Assembly (NCBI GenBank): GCA_024811115.1
Contig: JAKOGH010000390.1
Span: 1-64,000, forward strand
Length of the DNA: 64,000 nt
Direction: 5' to 3'
From: Terana coerulea
Taxonomy: Eukaryota; Basidiomycota; Agaricomycetes; Polyporales; Phanerochaetaceae
The position numbers and the translations under genes are program-made. Shown piece after piece: positions 61,269 through 64,000 of the stretch. Within the stretch, counting starts at the first letter, position 1; every line of letters starts with the position of its first letter. The notes under the pieces were generated by a model. That model ran no database searches and had not been told where the DNA came from. It worked only from the letters and a program-made list of their open reading frames with translations.

Positions 61269-63020
61269 CTATGACTCTTCCGCTGCCTGCGCCTCCTCGA
61301 CGGCTTCAAGCTTTTCAACCACAGCATCCTCAGCAACAGGGACAGAGGTCGAGTCCGTCACGGCAGGCGTCGGCGCAGGCTCCGCGGGTCTCTCAGCGCC
61401 GCCGTTTGGCGGTTTGAGGTCCCCACTTTCGGGGAGCTCAACCTGGTTTGCCTTGCCCACCAGCTTCTGTATCGCCTGCTCAGCCTTCGCCTTGTTCTCG
61501 GCGGTGACGCGAGCCTGGTTCGCCTCGAACCACGCCTTCTTCGTCTTCAGGTCCTCGACGAGTCGGGGCACGTCCGCGCTGGAGGTCGGTGGTGGGATCG
61601 ACAACGAGAGAAGGGCAGAGAGAGTAGTGAGCGGGACGTGCAGCTTGTCGGTGGACCCCTCAGTAAGCTCGGCGGCCTTGGGCTGCTTCTTGCCCTTCTT
61701 GCCCTTGCCACCAACGAAGTACGACTCCTCGTCCTCGCCCTTCTTTTTCCGCACGACGACACCTTCTGCTGGCGCCTCAACCTTGCGCAGCTCGAGCTCG
61801 GGCACACCCGCGACAACCGCCTTCTCCTTCTCAGCCGAGAGCGTCGGCGGCGCGGTCGACTTGCCGGAGAAGTACTCGACGAGGGTCTGGCAGTCCTCGA
61901 TCTGGGCCTGGAAGGCGGGCATGTCGGCCTCCTCGCGCAGGCGGTCGGCGGCTTCCTGCTTCTTCGCGAGCTCCTGCTCCTCGCGCTCCTTGCGCGAGCG
62001 CTCGGCGCGGCGCGTGCGGTCCTCCTGGAGCTTCTGGTAGAACTTGTCGTTGGCGTCGCGGAAGTTCGCCGCGGACTCGCGCTTCTGGTTGAAGAGCAGA
62101 TCCAGCTGCGTGCGGATGGACGTCTGCTCGTCCTGGAGCTTGCTGCGCGCGTCCTGGGTCTGCTCTTGCGCCTTCTTCAGCTCGTCGAGCTCGGCCTGGA
62201 TGGCGTCGTACTTGTCGGACATGGCCTTGCCCTCGGGGTCGTCGAGCTGCTTGCGGAGCGCGTCGGCGGAGGCGCGGTCGGCCTCAATCGCGTCTTGCTC
62301 GGCCTGGAAGCCCTCGACCGTGCGACGGTTACGCTTGAGGGTGGTGATCTCAGCCAACGCACGCTTCTCGTCCGCAACCTTCATGCTCCCCGACTCAACC
62401 TGCTTATCCAGTTGCCTGGGCATGTGAGCATATTTTCGGACGCTTTGCAAGAGCGAACTCACTTGATGCGGTCATCGACGTCCTGGACCGACTTGTACGG
62501 GAGCTTCGCCTTCGCAGCATTGAGGTCCTTGATCTAAGATAGCCCAGTAAGACTTGAGGCATCAACACAGTGTGCTGCTATGACGCACCTTCTTTTGAAC
62601 ACCGTCCTGCAGACCCTTTAACTGATCGAACACCTTGCTACGAGTCTGCTTAATGTTACCCTGTTTACTCCGAATTTCCTGCAGCTCATCCAGAAGCTGC
62701 TTCCTCCGCTCCTGGGCAGGCCCACCCCTACCACCCGACAACTTCTCCCCTGACGGTGTTCTAGCGAGGGTCAATCAGTTGGGCTGCGGCGGGGGGATCT
62801 TCGGACGGGCGAAGCTCGAAGAATAGCGTTCACTCACCAGCTTCGTCTGCAAGACGTCAATCTCAGCCCTAAGTTTGTTCTGCTCGCCATCGTACAACGC
62901 CTTGTCAGGCTTGCCACCGCCATAGCTGGCTGCCTCGACAGGGGAAATGGGTGTCGCGGTTCCAGAGGAAGCTGCAGGCTTCTTGCCAGTGCCGTTGGCC
63001 TGCTTAACTTTTGAGGCCAT
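61269..63020 (-). CDS. BFR1: BFR1-like nuclear segregation / mRNP coiled-coil protein
   Basis: A coiled-coil protein of roughly 520 residues. It begins MASKVKQANGTGKKPAASSG, with ALYDGEQNKLRAEIDVLQTK in exon 1. Exon 2 has ERRKQLLDELQEIRSKQGN and SKVFDQLKGLQDGVQKK. A long last exon carries continuous Lys/Glu-rich helix (LDKQVESGSMKVADEKRALA, LRKQLDDPEGKAMSDKYDAI) and YFVGGKGKKGKKQPK. BFR1 family proteins associate with polysomes and mRNP complexes at the ER and, in yeast, affect ploidy and secretion (family knowledge). Three or four exons with short introns (around 62420-62465, 62535-62590, 62763-62836). The frame is intact throughout, a useful contrast with its neighbours. Confidence 0.9.
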
Positions 63021-63363
63021 ACCGTAGGGAATTAGCTGAAATTAAGAAGACGTCGACGTCTGTTTTGGTATGAGATGGTGGTCGTGGAAGTGCGTAAGAG
63101 CCGTGAGAAGGGCTCCGTGTGCAGGACGGGATGCGGATAATGAGTTGAAGTGGTAAGAGCCTGAAATTGTGACGTGGCTCCAGAGAGACAACTCTACATT
63201 GATCGACCGTTGCCACCATGTCCCCACATGGCTTTCGAAAATTCACACAGAACGATTGCAGAGCGATGCGGAAGTAACGAGGGAAATTAATGGTATGGTA
63301 CAGAGCAGAGTATGGTGGCAGACGACACAAACATGCAACATAACAAACAGATAATGACACAGG
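63021..63363. other. Intergenic region: BFR1 promoter and NHP2 3' UTR
   Basis: 343 bases between two minus-strand genes. No distinct motif recognised. Confidence 0.45.
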
Positions 63364-64000
63364 TCAGAAGAGAATCTTCTGGTCCAGTTTTCCGACCTCC
63401 TCACAGCACTCGTTGTACAACTCCCGGTAATCATCGTCCTTGTCCTCCTCACCCTCCTTTTTCGACTTCTTCTTCTTCCCGTCCGGGCACACCATCACAC
63501 AACTCGTTGGCCGTTTCGTTGAACTCGCGTGACCAAGCTCTTCTTTCGAGGTGACGAAAACGTAGGGAATGCCAGCATCTTCGCTCATGACGGGCAAATG
63601 CGAGATGATGTCTATTGGTGTTATGTCGGCAGCAAGAACAAGAAGTCTAAGCGGCCAAATCAGTCGCAAATTCGGGCGCAAGAGCAAAGCGCACACTGAC
63701 CCCTTCTCTCCCTTGCGAATACCCTTCACAACCTCCTTCACGCCACGCTTTACCTGTCTCTGCTTTGAAGCTATGCGCGCGCAGGGATAACTTCAGCTTG
63801 ACACGCATTACAATTAATTGACACGCACCTTTCTTGATTGTTTTGTGCAGTTTCTTCAGCAACTTCTTTTGCGCAAGCGGGGTGTGCAATAGGTGAGAGG
63901 TCTTCCAATGGAATAACAATCTCCTCCTTGTCCTTCTTCGTCTTTTTCACAACCTAGCATACAATCAGCTCCCTCCCTCAGCTACCCGGATGTGGTTACA
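63364..64000 (-). CDS. NHP2: H/ACA ribonucleoprotein subunit NHP2 (partial, 5' end outside window)
   Basis: An L7Ae/NHP2-type RNA-binding protein of H/ACA snoRNPs, acting in nucleolar pseudouridylation. Seen exons, C-terminus first: 63364 to about 63647 (LLVLAADITPIDIISHLPVM, AGIPYVFVTSKEELGHASST, CVMVCPDGKKKK); a short exon near 63700-63770 (ASKQRQVKRGVKEVVKGIRK); and 63832-63955 (KKDKEEIVIPLEDLSPIA, AQKKLLKKLHKTIKK). The conserved LAADITPID and RGVKEV strings identify it. An acidic Lys/Glu-rich insert near the C-terminus (KKKKSKKEGEEDKDDD) is lineage-specific. A run of four bases at 63879-63882 should be three to keep frame. The remaining N-terminal exons lie beyond 64000. Confidence 0.92.

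Overview
This 64-kb window is nuclear DNA of a filamentous fungus, almost certainly a basidiomycete of the class Agaricomycetes and probably a wood-decay-type mushroom. The signs are very dense short introns (about 50-60 bp, GT-AG), moderately high GC, and proteins with agaricomycete-type relatives: MARVEL-like tetraspan proteins with long cytosolic tails, an Esc1-type bHLH factor, an RFX factor and a short THOC5. I see no rRNA or tRNA gene, no CRISPR array and no recognisable transposon protein.

The left 29 kb is one very large direct tandem repeat. A unit of about 13.45-13.5 kb occurs twice in full (125-13621 and 13622-27073) and then restarts for 2.19 kb (27074-29259) before running into unique sequence. 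Each unit has segment A (about 2.2 kb: promoter, first exon, first intron and most of the second exon of a bHLH transcription-factor gene) and segment B (about 11.3 kb: no recognisable gene, but several nested minisatellites, hairpins and a GC-rich block). Only the third, partial copy continues into the rest of the bHLH gene (helix 2 onward), so copies 1 and 2 carry truncated gene fragments joined to B. The layout is left flank-A-B-A-B-A-rest of gene.

From 29.6 kb to the end the window is an ordinary gene-dense arm: two tandem paralogues of an unusual ubiquitin-RING fusion protein (30.3-36.5 kb), THOC5, glucose-6-phosphate dehydrogenase, a UBC8/UBE2H-type E2, a small membrane protein, a MARVEL-like protein, an RFX transcription factor, vacuolar endopolyphosphatase PPN1, an unknown protein, acetoacetyl-CoA synthetase, a second MARVEL-like protein with a phosphosite-like repeat tail, BFR1, and the 3' part of NHP2. 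Most are housekeeping genes with no obvious joint pathway. The Ub-RING pair and the E2 are three ubiquitin-system loci within about 12 kb, which may be chance.

Many otherwise intact genes, including G6PD, NHP2, acetoacetyl-CoA synthetase and RFX, carry one-base length changes inside homopolymer runs that break the frame. Correcting two such runs in G6PD restores an exact 515-residue frame. This points to consensus errors of a noisy long-read assembly rather than real pseudogenes, and it should temper every frameshift call here. Lone substitutions and a 42-bp indel between the two 13.5-kb units argue that the units are nevertheless distinct copies.
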